From contig MCFH01000008.1 of the NCBI GenBank assembly GCA_002104945.1, positions 674,501 to 738,500 on the forward strand: a stretch of DNA of 64,000 nucleotides, written 5' to 3'. The position numbers and the translations under genes were made by a program. This DNA is from Piromyces finnis. Taxonomy: Eukaryota > Neocallimastigomycota > Neocallimastigomycetes > Neocallimastigales > Neocallimastigaceae. This document shows, in pieces, positions 36,304 to 48,907 of the stretch; position 1 is the first letter of the stretch; the number at the start of each line of letters is the position of its first letter. A model generated the notes under the pieces. It was not told the DNA's origin and searched no databases. It saw only the letters and a program-made list of their open reading frames with translations.

Positions 36304-37554
36304 TTTCTTTTTATTTTTAATTATTTTTTCTTTAAATTATATATGTTTACTATTATTATTATTATTATTTTTTTTTTTTGATGAATAAGTAAGAAAAAAG
36401 TTTAAGTATTTATATTAAAAAAAATTTTTTTTAATATATTGAATCTAAATTATTATAAATTAACTCATTAAACTTTAAATTATAGAAATATTTAAATGAT
36501 TAAAATATAATACATAGTATAAGTAAAATATAATACATTGTATAAATGAAGTAATTATTAGATATAATAATTATTTTAATGAAGTATAATATATTTTGAT
36601 ATATTTTATTAATAAATTCAAATTTTGGTTTCTAATAATAATAATAATAATTTTTAATATGACAAAATAAAAAAATATAAATACTATAAAAAACTGTAGT
36701 TAAATGTTCTTTTTTTTTTTTTTAATAATAAAAATATGTTATAATATACCTATTCCATTTATTCCAATTTATATAGTCGTTCCAGTTTTTATCCTGGTTG
36801 TTAAGGCGTTTCCTTAGCATACATAAGGCTTCTGGTTCGTCCCCGCAGATGTCAGTGCCTGTGGATTTTCCCACTGGGTTTGCCATGGGTTGGGTTATGA
36901 TATTCAGGTAAGTATAAATGAACTTTCTAATTTACTACTATGATAATAACACTCGTCTAGCCGGCCTGAGAGGGTCTAGTGTACATGGTACATTCCAAAT
37001 TAGAACTTAATAAGTGGTGACTTAGGCTATGCCAAAAACACATAATATTCCTTAATCAATTTAAGTGTAAACATTAGGGGGCGGTTGACACGTGATCAAA
37101 TTGACTATAAGAGGCTTAGCATTGTAGTTGTGAAATATCGTACAACGACATGCATCTAATGTACATGGATTAAGTGAGCGTCGAAGCTGAAGAAACAGTA
37201 TGACAGACCAGGAGGGTCACAACCACCTAGCAATAGGAATGAGCCAACGTTTCTCTAAGAACCACCATTGGAGCTAACTCTGATCGATGGGAGAAATGCA
37301 CTCGGAAGTTAAAAAAAAAATCCAATTTATATATTTTCTATTGATGAAGTAAAAAAAATGTTTTAAAATAAATTAATTTAATATAGTCACCCATTATTAA
37401 ATAATTTGTGAATATTGTGAATAAAAAAACATGTATTACTAATATTTTAATGGAAAAATAAAAAAAGTATATAAAATAGTAGAATATCCTTTTTTTTATA
37501 AAAAAAAAAATAATTAAATAAAAGTTCTTTATAATTAAATTAAAAAAAAAAAAA
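36304..37554. promoter_or_regulatory. Shared divergent promoter region of the two secreted-protein genes, interrupted by a SINE
   Basis: 1.25 kb between the two start codons. After removing the 535-bp SINE, its poly(A) and one duplication copy, about 690 bp of AT-rich sequence remains. Pyrimidine/poly(T) tracts precede each start. No specific binding site is recognised. That it acts bidirectionally is an inference from the head-to-head layout. Confidence 0.45.
36776..37320 (+). mobile_element. SINE retroposon, copy 2 (535-bp body plus 10 A)
   Basis: The body 36776-37310 is identical in length to copy 1 and differs at one base: position 36840 is t, against a at 7474. Poly(A) is 37311-37320. 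The target-site duplication tccaatttatata is at 36763-36775 and 37321-37333. The single change hits the B box (ggttcgtcccc at 36834-36844), altering the invariant A of the consensus, so this copy may be poorly transcribed. It is inserted between two divergent genes. Confidence 0.92.
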
Positions 37555-38514
37555 ATGAAATTCTCAAATCTTGGTTTTGTTTTAGGTTCATTAATTGCCA
37601 CTGAAGCTGTTTCAGCTGGTTTTCTTGGTATTCTTACTAAGCAAATTGAATCTGCTACTGATATAATTAAGGATGTTGCTGATGTTACTAAAGCTCTTAC
37701 TACTACAATTGACCAACTTACTCCAAATAGTAAGAAATTAAGTGGTATTGTCACTCCACTTATTAATAATATGTGGGTTTCTCTTGATTCTCAATCTTCA
37801 GAACAATCTTACACTTCTGCCAAATTTGAAGATGTTGTAAAGTCATTAAGTAATGGTCTTAGTGGATTAAAACTCAGCGATGTTTGTTCTGAATCATTTA
37901 AGTCTTATATGGATACTGATGATTATAAGAATGCAAGAACTTGTATTGATAGTTTTTCCTCTAGTTCTTTCAATGTTACTGATACTTGTGATGAAAGTAA
38001 GTGTTTCGACATTGTTGTTCCTACAAAAATTATTAACGACTGTTCTTCTGCTGAAGATGACAAGAATGCTGTTGAAATTATAAAGTTACTTATAGGTGAT
38101 TTAGATTATACTCAAAGCTTCCAATGTTCCAAATATTTTGATGGTGAATATTGTGGTTCTTACATGATGAGATATAATAAACAAGAAACTCTTGTTGAAG
38201 GTGAACAAACTGCTTATGCTAAGGCTGCCTGTTCTTGTTACTCATACATCAACAAACTTGAAGGCAATGAAAGTTACAATAGAGAAATTGTAAAGCTTTC
38301 TAATGGTATTATCAATAACAAGAAGGATTTAATTTGTAATGGCCAATTTCCAGCCAATGATGATGTTACTGCTGCTGTTAAACCAAAGGAAAAGAATATT
38401 ATTGAAAAAGCAAAGGATGGTGTTACTGGTATTTTCTCTTCTGATTCTACTACTGTTACCGTTTCCAAAATTACTGTTGCTATTTTTGCAATGGTTCTTT
38501 CATTTTTATACTAA
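37555..38514 (+). CDS. Cys-rich secreted protein, probably GPI-anchored, paralog 2
   Basis: 319 residues, intronless. Signal peptide MKFSNLGFVLGSLIATEAVSA; mature region with ten cysteines matching paralog 1 (35314-36303); the same C-terminal spacer KDGVTGIFSSDSTT and a hydrophobic tail ending ITVAIFAMVLSFLY. The blocks LINNMW, FEDVV, SFQCSKYFDG, EYCGSYMM and KAACSCYSY are conserved. The pair clearly arose by duplication followed by divergence. N-glycosylation sequons (NVT, NES) are present. I recognise no named domain, so surface/adhesion or wall-protein roles are only guesses. Coding strand and codon choice are strongly gene-like, with many GTT/GCT/ACT codons. Confidence 0.88.
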   Translation: MKFSNLGFVLGSLIATEAVSAGFLGILTKQIESATDIIKDVADVTKALTTTIDQLTPNSKKLSGIVTPLINNMWVSLDSQSSEQSYTSAKFEDVVKSLSNGLSGLKLSDVCSESFKSYMDTDDYKNARTCIDSFSSSSFNVTDTCDESKCFDIVVPTKIINDCSSAEDDKNAVEIIKLLIGDLDYTQSFQCSKYFDGEYCGSYMMRYNKQETLVEGEQTAYAKAACSCYSYINKLEGNESYNREIVKLSNGIINNKKDLICNGQFPANDDVTAAVKPKEKNIIEKAKDGVTGIFSSDSTTVTVSKITVAIFAMVLSFLY

Positions 38515-41500
38515 ATAGATTAATATTTTTGTAAAATAATATGTTTTCTCAAAGAATTTCAATTGTGATTTATATAAATATAAAGGAATAATTTATAGAA
38601 TTATAATTTTATAAATTAATGCTTTTTAATATTAGTCTTATTAAAATATTTTTATTGATAAGTAAAACATAAAATATTTTAATATAAAGAAGTATTAATA
38701 GTTTATTTATCATACATATAATAAATAACTATTAATTATTAGCATAGAAAAAATAAATAAATAACTAAATAAATAATAAATTAAAAAAAAAATAGCTATA
38801 ATAATAAATAAAATAATTATTAATACTATAATTATAATAACAAAAGACTAATAAAATATATTAACATACTTAAATGAAATTAATAATTATAATTATTAAA
38901 TATTTAGTGTATATATAATATATGTGAAAAGAAAAAACAATATAGGTAAAATAGAATAATTGTAGTTAAAAAAATTATAAATAGTATATTATTAATTTAA
39001 TTAATTGAGATTTATATATATTCTTTTAAGAAGAAATATATTATCAAATTTTTTTATAAACGGTATTCAATAAAATATATATGAAACACAAAACGGGAAA
39101 CTTTTTTTTTTAACAATTAAAAAAAATCTAGACTTTTTTTTTAAATAATACGATAATTAAATATTGAATAAAAATGCAATATGTAACAAACGTAATTTTC
39201 TATATAGAACTAAAAATCTTTTTTTTTTTTTTTTTTTTAAATTACATATTATTAAAAATCTTATTAATTAATCTTATTTATTATTAATTTCATTTATGTA
39301 TCATCAACAAATCAAAACTAAGATTTATAGGTCATTTTTATTTTTTTTATTTAAATGAAAAAACTTGATTATAATAATTGAAAGATTTCTCTTTTTTTTT
39401 TTTAAGTTATTTTATAATTTAATTTATTAATTTCATTTATATGTATCATCAATAAATTAAAAATATCTTAATTTTTAGGACTTTTTTCTTTTAAGCATTA
39501 CATTATTATAATAAATAAAGTTTAAAATATAAATTAAATTATTGTATGATTAAAGATAAACAATTTATTCATGATGTGAAATAAGTAAAAACTTAAATTA
39601 TTATTAAAATCACTTTATTAATAATTACATATAATAAATTAAAATAGTTATGGAATAATGTGACTATAATCAATCAAGGAGTAAATAAATTTAAGTGAAA
39701 ACATAAGTTTAATTTATTAATTTAAATAATAAAAACATAAAAGTATAACATAATTTTATGTTATGAAATTAGTTTCTTTTATTTATAATATCTATATTTT
39801 ATATTTATATTTTATTATATTTTATTATGCTTTAATAAGTATTTTTATACTTTTTTTTCAACTTGAATTACTAATTAAACAAACAAAATATAATTATTAA
39901 AAGATATATGAATTATTATTTCATTTCATGTATTTTAATTAATAGCTATTTATTATATTAATAAAAATTTATTTTAAAAATACTAATATATAAAGTTTCC
40001 CTTTAAAAAGGAAATAGAACTGAGTAATATCATTCGTTTAGATAATTATTAATTTTTAATTAAAAAAAGAGAAATTTTAATTTCTTTTTTAATTATTGGT
40101 GGAAAACTTTATTGGAAATAAAGTTTAAAAAAGGAAATTAAATATTGGTTTGATGATAAATGTTGGAAATAAAGTTCATATTAAAATCATTATATTAGAA
40201 ATTAAATATAAGCTAACTATATGTGGTTTATAATGACATTTATGAAATAAATTTCATGTAGTAAATAATGTACTTATATAAATGTATTAAAATATAGTGT
40301 AATTAATTAATATAATTAATTAGTATATTTAAAATTATATAGTAACATAGTTAATAATAATTAATTAATAAGATTAATAAAACTATAGCAAATTATGAAG
40401 TTGATCATAATTATTTAAATAATATATTTAACAACTTTAATTTTTTTATATAAACCATTTTTTCTTTTTGTATAGAAAGCAAATAATTTGTTAAAAATTA
40501 TTAATATAAAAAAGTTTAATAGTAAATATTATTTAATTAATTAATTATTTTATTATGGGCTACAAAATTAATTAAATATAGATGTTACATTTATCAAATT
40601 AATATATACAAATATATTCTAATACTTTATTTTTTATTGCATTTTTTTTTAAATAAAAATAAAGTAGATAATCTTTTTATTTTATTAATCTTGATTCGTT
40701 CTGTATTTAATTTTAAAATTAAAATAATATTTATTCAAAATTTTTTAAATTAACATATTATTAGTAATTGATTATTATTGTTTTAAAATTTATTGTTAAA
40801 CACCATATAATATTATTATAACATATATTATTATATTTCTATAGTATTAAATATTAATTAATTTTTACAATTATTTTTGTTTTTTATAGGTATATTTCAT
40901 ATATAATAATATTAATTTTTATCTTGTAGGTAAAATTGTTACTCATATAATATAATCATGGTTTCTATAGTAATGACTTTTTGAAGTTCTTCTCTCTTCT
41001 CACTAGAATAAGTACATAGATTTTGAATATATGATGTTTTTAATATTTGATAATAAAAATTTATTTTTTTCTAATACTCTTTTAATATCAATTATTTTTT
41101 AATTTTATTTCACAATGAGTATTAACATTTATTTTTTTAAGATATATATAAAAAATGATTGTAATAATTTAAGTTGTATTGTTTCCTAGTAAAATTTATA
41201 ATTTTTATTTTTGCTATTAAATTTTAAATTATAATTCAAAGTATTAGAAAAAAATAATTGAAAAAAGAAAGCATTAATATATAATGGAAAGTCAAATATA
41301 AATAATATATATTATTAAACTTTATGAAAAAGATATTTTAATTTAAAATTTATAAAATAGTAATAATTAAAGATGTCGATAATAAATAAGAGTTTCTTTT
41401 TTTTTTTTTTTTTTTATTTATATATTAATAATGCTCCTTTTCCATTTTATTTATAATAAACTAAATATTTATTATAACATAACTATTAAAAATATTAGTA

Positions 41501-42129
41501 ATACTATAATTTAAATCATTAATTTCGTAATTATTAAAGTTTGATATAAGAATAAATACTAGAAATATCGCCAAAATCTAAATTAAATATTTATATATAC
41601 TACAAAATAATAAGTTTCTATCAGTTCAAAATATATATATATATAAATATTCAGTAATTTGGTGGGTATTTTAATTATTGAACATACAACTATTTTTGCC
41701 ATAAATTCAGTATATGAATATGTAATTTATAGCAAATTTAAAATATTTTTTATTAGATTATTTTAGGAATCTAACTATTCTGTTATAATAAAGTATCAAG
41801 TTATAGAGAAAAATTTTTATTAATTGAATGTAAACTTCGTAATATAACAAAGTTTGGAGTAAAGAACCAATAGAAATGATGATCTAATCAGATATATTCT
41901 TATAAACTATTAAACTTTTTATTGTAGTATTATTAATATCTAGCTCATTTATTTATGGTTAACTATATTTTGATATTTAGAAAAAATATTAGCAAATTAG
42001 TTATAAATGTAAATTTATTTTATGTAAAATGAAATCATATTAGTTAAGTTATATAGAAAGGAAACCCTCATTTTTAAAAGTTTTGTAGCAATAATTATTA
42101 TATTAATGTTTTTTTCTAATTATTCAATA
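38515..42129. other. 3.6-kb gene desert
   Basis: No coding frame of interest, RNA gene or clear repeat family. It is AT-rich throughout, with T tracts near 39220 and 41397. The right part, after about 41700, may be highly decayed retroelement sequence leading into the LINE relic. Confidence 0.5.
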
Positions 42130-42835
42130 ATTAACAAAATGAACTATTGTATTAATAAATTTAGTGAAGAAGTTGCATGGTAGATAATATAGTATTCACT
42201 ACTAAACTTTCCACAAATCATTAATGATTAAATTCTTTGAATTACATACATTAGATCTTATATTATACAGAACATTTGGGATGATTCTCTAATATATTTT
42301 TTTTTCGGCACTTATAATTAAATAACTTTATAGAGCAACTAATAATAGGAATTGTTTTAGTATGAAAAGTTAAAAGATCATCTATATATGACTCTGATGA
42401 AATTGAGTGAAATAAAAAGCTTTACTAAGAATGAAAGAATGAATAACTATATTCTTTAAACTAATGGAAATACAACTATTGATGAAAAAAAATTTTAAAA
42501 AAGAATAATGATTTCTAAACTTTTTAGTATATGTTTGATAAAATTATAAAGTTGGAATATGAAAATGCATAGCATGTAATACTTAAATTGACTACATAGG
42601 AAAAAGATATCCTGAGATAAATTTAACAAAAATAGCTACATATTTATTAATATCAAATATCACTTTATTTTCATTTACTAAATTAAGAACTCAACTGACT
42701 AAATTAAAATTTAAATTTTTTATCGTTATAATTAATCCATTTGAAATATTTATTTTGAATACATAGAATAAATTAAATAAGAGAGGAAAAATTGATATTT
42801 TAAAATTTAAAAGGTATAATATTAATATTATGTTA
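42130..42835 (-). mobile_element. Highly decayed LINE relic
   Basis: Three collinear blocks match the full-length LINE: about 42160-42410 to 29310-29590 (gttcataatg- and attgttttag-like stretches), about 42420-42550 to 30470-30600 (gaatgaataactatattctt versus gaatgaattactatgttttt), and about 42580-42780 to 30690-30900. Frames are destroyed and large internal pieces are lost. Limits are approximate because the match is by eye. Confidence 0.65.
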
Positions 42836-42839
42836 TTAT

Positions 42840-42840
<1 letters not shown>

Positions 42841-42876
<36 letters not shown>

Positions 42877-42888
42877 TATATATATATA
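42841..42888. repeat. Poly(T) tract followed by (TA)n
   Basis: About 33 T followed by seven ta units. It sits next to the LINE relic but on its 5' side, so it is not that element's poly(A). Confidence 0.8.
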
Positions 42889-43244
42889 TCTTTTTTATTT
42901 TAATGTTCTTATTTATTTAATATTAAAGTTATAATTTATGATACTTTTAATTCTATATTATTATAAATAATAATTTTAGATTTATTTTAATTAGAAACTA
43001 TTAAATCTACTATTTAATAAATTTTAAATACAAGTTGATTTTGATATTAACAGATATTGTAATGTAATTATTGTAATTATATATAATAGATAAAAAATAT
43101 TAAATATATAAGCAATATATTTTATGTTTAATTTATGTTGATAGCATTTAGATTTTGGTTTGCTATTGTTGTAATAATATAACAACAAACAAACAAACAA
43201 ATAAACAAGAGAGTTATTTATACTGATAAAATTGTATTTTTTTT

Positions 43245-45320
43245 TTAAAGTTCTTCTTTCTCATGAGCATATCCTCTTGCGTTACCCTTCTTTCCCATTT
43301 GAATACCTTTAACTTCTGTTTCACCAATATGTTGTTCCAAACCCTGGAATGAACGTTGAGCTAAAAATTCACCAGCAGCACTACCCATATAATTGGCAAT
43401 TTCTTTAGTGGAATTAAGAAGAGTTAATTCTTTGATTTGATTGGCAACATCTTCTTCATTATCTTGATTATCATTCATATGTATATCAACAGCATTATAA
43501 TCGTAAGGTCTACTAGCTTTTAAGGTACCAGTAAGCATAGAGAAGTGTGGTGCTTCATCTTCAAAATCTATCTCTTCTTTATTCTTGTCGGCTTCTACTT
43601 TTTGAGCTAATATATTTATTCTTTCTTTTTGTTTGATCTTTTCCTTTTCAACTAATTCACAAATACATGGAAGAATTAATCCAAATTTTGTTATGTATTC
43701 TCCTGTCCATGGTAATTCCTCTTCACAGAGACCCATCATTAATTCATATGGTGTGACAATTGGTTTAAAGAACTCCTTTGAATCTATTAAAGTATTTTCT
43801 GGACAAGCAATATATACATAGGAATCAATTTCCATAAAATTTGCCATTTTTGCGACATTTATTTTACCCATAACAAATAAATAGTACTTTTTACCACAAG
43901 CTTTAATTAATGATTTAATTTGTTCTATCATAGTTTGGTAATATTCTATATATTCAGTGATAAAGATGATATATTATATTTATTATTATAAAATAAATTT
44001 TTTATATATTAATAGTGATAATATTATAAATTTTACTAAAAATCAATTTTTGTTGTACTTATATTTTTATAATTTATATGGAATAATATTATTTACTACT
44101 TAAAAAAATTACATACCAACACCTAATGTACCAACAACAATACCAATTATACTCGAATCTTTAACTTTTTGTACCATTACATAACGTTTCATTAATGCTC
44201 CTTGAGCACGATAAGTGTCATCACGACAACGCATAGTGCATGGTTCATAGGTGATAATTGAAGAGCATTGACTATAGGTAATTAAAATATTTGTTAAGGC
44301 TGCATTTTCATCACCTCCATTATTGTATGGACTTTTTGTCGAAGTTCCACCAATGTAGAAAAGGCAGTAATCTTGTAATTTTTTATCTTTTGGTAATTCT
44401 ATAGTATCCAATTTCATAATATTAGAGTTTTCTATTGAAAGATCTTCATTTTTATAGTCTAAAGAAGAGGTTAGAATGTTGGTATATTCATATTCTTCTT
44501 TTAATTTCTTGATAATTTCTCCTATTATATATGGAATTTTATATTTTAAATTCTTAATTAATATTAATCCTGATAATGTATATTTTAATTTTAAATAATT
44601 CAATTCAATAAATAAAATAAAATAAAACAAAGTAAAAAGTATCTTCATTTATATTTTAAAAATGAATTTTGGATTTATCATTTTTGCATTATGTTATCTA
44701 AATGAAAGAAAAAAATTTAATAACTTCAAAATTACCTATTTTGTAATGATATATAACATCAAATAAAAGTATAATGTCTTTGTTTTTATCATAATTAAAT
44801 TTATTATTGAAAGCATTACAACAATGGTCAACATCTATTGGGAAATTACCAAAAACATATTTTACTGGGGTTCTTGTTGTGCTAGGTAAAAAATTTTCAA
44901 TAATGAATGTAATTTAAAATATATATATAATTGAAAATAATATATTTACATATTATTAAATATAATTCTTTATTAAATCCAATAGGATTATAAGAGTATT
45001 TTTCAAAAAAAAATTGTTTAAAATTAAATTCATACCGACTCAAACAAGAGTGACCATAATGAATAATTAAATTTGAATCAACATGCTCAGCAGCAACTTC
45101 ATCAACACAACAACTACCATATGAAGTATCAGCTAATACATATAAATGAATATCATTTTCTTGAATTTTTTCATTTATTTTTTCTTTCAACACTTTTACT
45201 ATGGTACTAGATAAGAATAAAAGTTCATCCGGAAATTGAAGTGATACCTTTTTTTTTTTTAATTTTCATATATATTTATGCATTTAGAATGACAATAAAT
45301 AGACTATTTAAGGAAAATCA

Positions 45321-45351
<31 letters not shown>

Positions 45352-45568
45352 ATTATACTTGTTAGAATGAAATTACCCTTTTATAAATATTCTTATTTTT
45401 AATAATTATATTTGCTGTATTTTCAATGTCAAAGGTTATTGATAATTGATTCAAATCTTCTTTTAATGAATATAATTGACTAATTAATTCATCATTAAGT
45501 TCAATTGTTTTTTCCAAAACATCTTTGCCATCATTAGAAAAATTTGTTGGACCATTTAAAGTAGCCAT
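43245..45568 (-). CDS. DPH2: Diphthamide biosynthesis protein DPH2, five exons
   Basis: Partner of Dph1 in the iron-sulfur enzyme that transfers the aminocarboxypropyl group of SAM to a histidine of eEF2, the first step of diphthamide synthesis in the cytosol. Exons (minus) are 45377-45568, 45036-45247, 44736-44881, about 44576 (or 44528) to 44117, and 43245-43945, all in phase. The protein is about 555-570 residues. Diagnostic blocks: [66 protein letters not shown], and near the C-terminus [26 protein letters not shown] and TPYELMMGL. Candidate cluster cysteines are in GSCC and IACPEN. Exon 4 has two in-frame acceptors, so its start is open. The C-terminus ends [11 protein letters not shown]. 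Confidence 0.93.
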
Positions 45569-46063
45569 TTATAAATATTGAATTATATAATTTTTTAATT
45601 TTTTTTTCTTTTATTGCACCTTTGTTTAAAATTATTATTTTTTTTTTAAAATAATTTAATAAACATCAATTTATAAATTAAGAAATCTGATATTAGCCAA
45701 TCATATTACAAAACCTCGTAAATATAAATATTTTTTAAAAATTTTATTACTACATTTATTATATTTTTGAAATGAAGAAATTTGTTTTTAAATGAAAAAC
45801 AATGATATGTAAATAATTTTATTATATAATAGTTTCTGTTTAAAGATATTATTTTATTAACTATATTTATAAACTTTCTAAATGGATATAATATTAAAAA
45901 TTTTTTAAATATTTTCAATATCTAATATAGTTAAAAAAAAATATATTTAAATAATTTGATTATTGGAAATTGAAAATTAAATAGAATAGATATTAAAAAA
46001 AACAAAAAACAAAAAAACAATTTTAATGTTAACAAGTTTATTAAATTTATTTGTTTTATAAAG
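45569..46063. other. Intergenic region between DPH2 and second SLC10-like gene
   Basis: AT-rich spacer with T and A tracts. A 70-codon minus frame (45706-45918) is Ile/Phe/Lys low complexity and is not supported as a gene. Confidence 0.55.
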
Positions 46064-46727
46064 CTATACAATATTTGTAGATGATACAATTTCTGATGAT
46101 ATTAATTTTTTTTCATGTATTTGAACATTATTATTTAATATTGGTTTTTCGGAAGTTTCATTAATATTTTCAATTAATGGAAAGAAATAATAAATGATGA
46201 CACAAATAATAACACATTCTATTATCATCCAAAATAAATGAAATAATGGATACGCCTGTAAGACCTGTGCACATGTTGGCGTTAATAAGCTTTGCATAAT
46301 TGTCAAAGCTAATGGAACATTAGGTAAAGCCGTATTTAAACAAATAGCTCTGGTTTTTTGAGAATCTATGCCAAATATTTTTGATACCAATGCAGATACG
46401 CCTAGACTAAAAGAAGTTAATATTACTGAAATTAGATATATTGTCCAATTACTAATAAATATATCTGTGTAATCCTTAATAGCCACAACAAATGAAGTAA
46501 CAATTGTTACTGCACCCCATAATGGTATTCCCTTTCTTAATCTAGAAGCCCACAAAGGCTTGAAATGTTGAATAGTTAGGCCTAAACTTAGTGGTAATAA
46601 TAAGTATGCCACAATACAAAATAAAAATAAATACTGATGTTATAGAAAAATATTAAAATATGTTTAATATTATTACTATTATTACTGTTTATAATATAAC
46701 AATAGATAATGAAAATGACAAATTTAA

Positions 46728-46761
<34 letters not shown>

Positions 46762-47346
46762 TAAAATAATTTTATTTTAATTTTATACAAAAATAAAATA
46801 TTTACCGAAAATCTAAACATTTCTGTTCCCATATTAAGGGACATAAAATAAACCCACATGAAATATGGATAGAGTATAGAACCTTTAAATGTTATTTTTT
46901 GGAATATATTTATTAATAATAAATAATAAAAATATATAACTATATTACATATTTAACTTTATTTACCAATTACTGTTGATATTATACATAGACTTACAGC
47001 TAATGCTCTATCACCACCTATGTAATAGGTAAATGTTGGTGATAAAATCGATCCTGGTGTTACTGCAACAAGAAAAATACTAAAGGATTGATAACTGTTT
47101 TGTTTAAATATAACTGAAATTATGTTTCCTTATAAATAGTATATAAATGTATTAGGATATAATATATAATTTTTCTATATTATTTAATATATTTAGAATA
47201 TAATTAAGTATATAGAATTTGTTATAAAAACCTATAATTGGAACAATAACAAATTGACATATTAATCCACAAATAATTGGTATTGCAGTTTCTTTACTTG
47301 TAAATGTTTTTTTCAAAGTATCTATGATGTATTGAAAATTATCATA

Positions 47347-47409
<63 letters not shown>

Positions 47410-48136
47410 ATAGATAAATAATCAAATAATCCAGTTGTTACATTACATAATGAAAGATTTAATCCCGAAGAAAATATGAAAATAAATGTTGCAATTATGA
47501 TTATATAAATTGGAGTACTAAGAACTGAGTCCAATACATTTATATTTAATGAATTCTTAATGTATTTATCATATGAAATACTAGTACTATTTGTATAAAC
47601 TTCAAAACTTAATTTGGATTCACCTTTAGATTTTCTTTTTAGTATAATATTTCGTGATAATTCATAGTTTTCAGTTTGAATTTGATATACAGTACTATTA
47701 TCTAATATGATAGTTTGATATCCACTTGGAAAATAAGCATAATAATGACTAATGTCGAAATGTGTAAAATTATTTTCAGATATTAATGTTACATTAATAG
47801 GATAAACAGGTATTTTGCTTAGAGTAATTTTTAAGTTTATATCAATTAAATCCAACAATAGTTTAGAAGACTCTAAACAACAAGAGTGTAATGAAATATA
47901 AATATCTATTTTTTTATTAATGTAAAATTAACAATTAAACTATTTAAACGAGAGTATATATTAATTAATAGTAATTTACTAGGTTCTTGGTCATTTTGAG
48001 AATGTATGGATGATGCATATATAAAAATTATAAATGAAAAAATATATAATATTAAAGTGTCTTTATAATACAAAAATATAATTAGTAAACATATTAATAC
48101 AATGTATTATATATAATGTTACTTACAATACTTCAT
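46064..48136 (-). CDS. SLC10/BASS-family membrane transporter, short-tailed paralog
   Basis: 482 residues from exons (minus) 48127-48136, 47980-48060, 47447-47905, 47232-47321, 46967-47128, 46806-46882 and 46064-46633, summing to an exact frame. The first exon is only 10 nt. Signal peptide TLILYIFSFIIFIYASS; an extracellular domain of about 130 residues; transmembrane core with IYIIIIATFIFIFSSGLNLSL, GLICQFVIVPII, SPTFTYYIGGDRALA and FKPLWASRLRKG; short cytoplasmic end after NINETSE. Intron positions and phases equal those of the paralog at 18820-23317, with exons of 162 and 77 nt identical in length, but the long Ser/Asn tail is missing. The BASS-family call rests on the helix pattern and the gly-rich crossover-like segment. 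The substrate is unknown. Confidence 0.85.
47342..47412. repeat. (AAAT)n microsatellite in an intron of the short SLC10-like gene
   Basis: About 18 tandem aaat/ataa units lying between exons 4 and 3. Reading through it gives the false (IYLF)n peptide, so it helps locate the intron. Confidence 0.9.
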
Positions 48137-48907
48137 TAAAGAATTTTTTAATTACAAAAATAAGAACAAATTCTAATTTTATCTTTTTTCAATATATTTT
48201 TATTTCATAAATTGATATATATTTTATTTCGCTAAATTTTACAATAAACAAATATTAATATTGTTATAATATATTATTGAATTGATGAAATAATAACAAG
48301 ATATAATTTTCCATTTCACTAAGTATTTTATTAATTATTATCTTTTTTACTATCTTCAATATTGCATTTTAAATTAAGTATTTTTTATTTTTATTTTTTA
48401 TGTATTATGTCTATTTTGTGTTTTAGATATTATTTTAAAAAATACAATACCAATATTAACACATAAATTATAATCATATAAAATTATTTTCTATTAATAC
48501 GAATTACTTTGTAATTTTAATTTATAATTTATTTATATGAAGAAAAATGTATTTAGGAATATTTTAAATAATTTTAAAAGGTACAAAAAATATTTGTTGT
48601 ATTAATCATTATATGTACATTTTAGGATTAATTCGTAACATTATTTTATAACCAATGATCATTAAGTTCTTAAAATATAATTTATTATTATTTTTTTCTT
48701 TCTTTTTTTTTTTTTTATAAGTAAAAAGTAATAATAATTGTAAAGGTAAAGATAAAGGCAAAGATTAAATTTAAGATTGCAAATAATATAGTATATGAAA
48801 AAATAAGTAAATACAATTAATAATAAGAACAATTGTTCCCATTATTATTTTTATTAATGTAAATAATAAATAAATAAATATTAATTAACTAAATATTTCT
48901 AGAAATA
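48137..48907. other. Intergenic region between divergent SLC10-like gene and URA4
   Basis: 770 bp of AT-rich DNA with a T tract near 48700. No specific element is seen. Confidence 0.55.

Noticed and set aside
38515..42129. Possible origin, centromere or CRISPR-like structure in the desert
   Set aside because: No regular spaced repeats or defined motif; only AT richness, which is general here.
47322..47446. (IYLF)n hydrophobic tail on an SLC10-like exon
   Set aside because: Translation of an (aaat)n microsatellite inside an intron; correct splicing to 47232-47321 restores the transporter.
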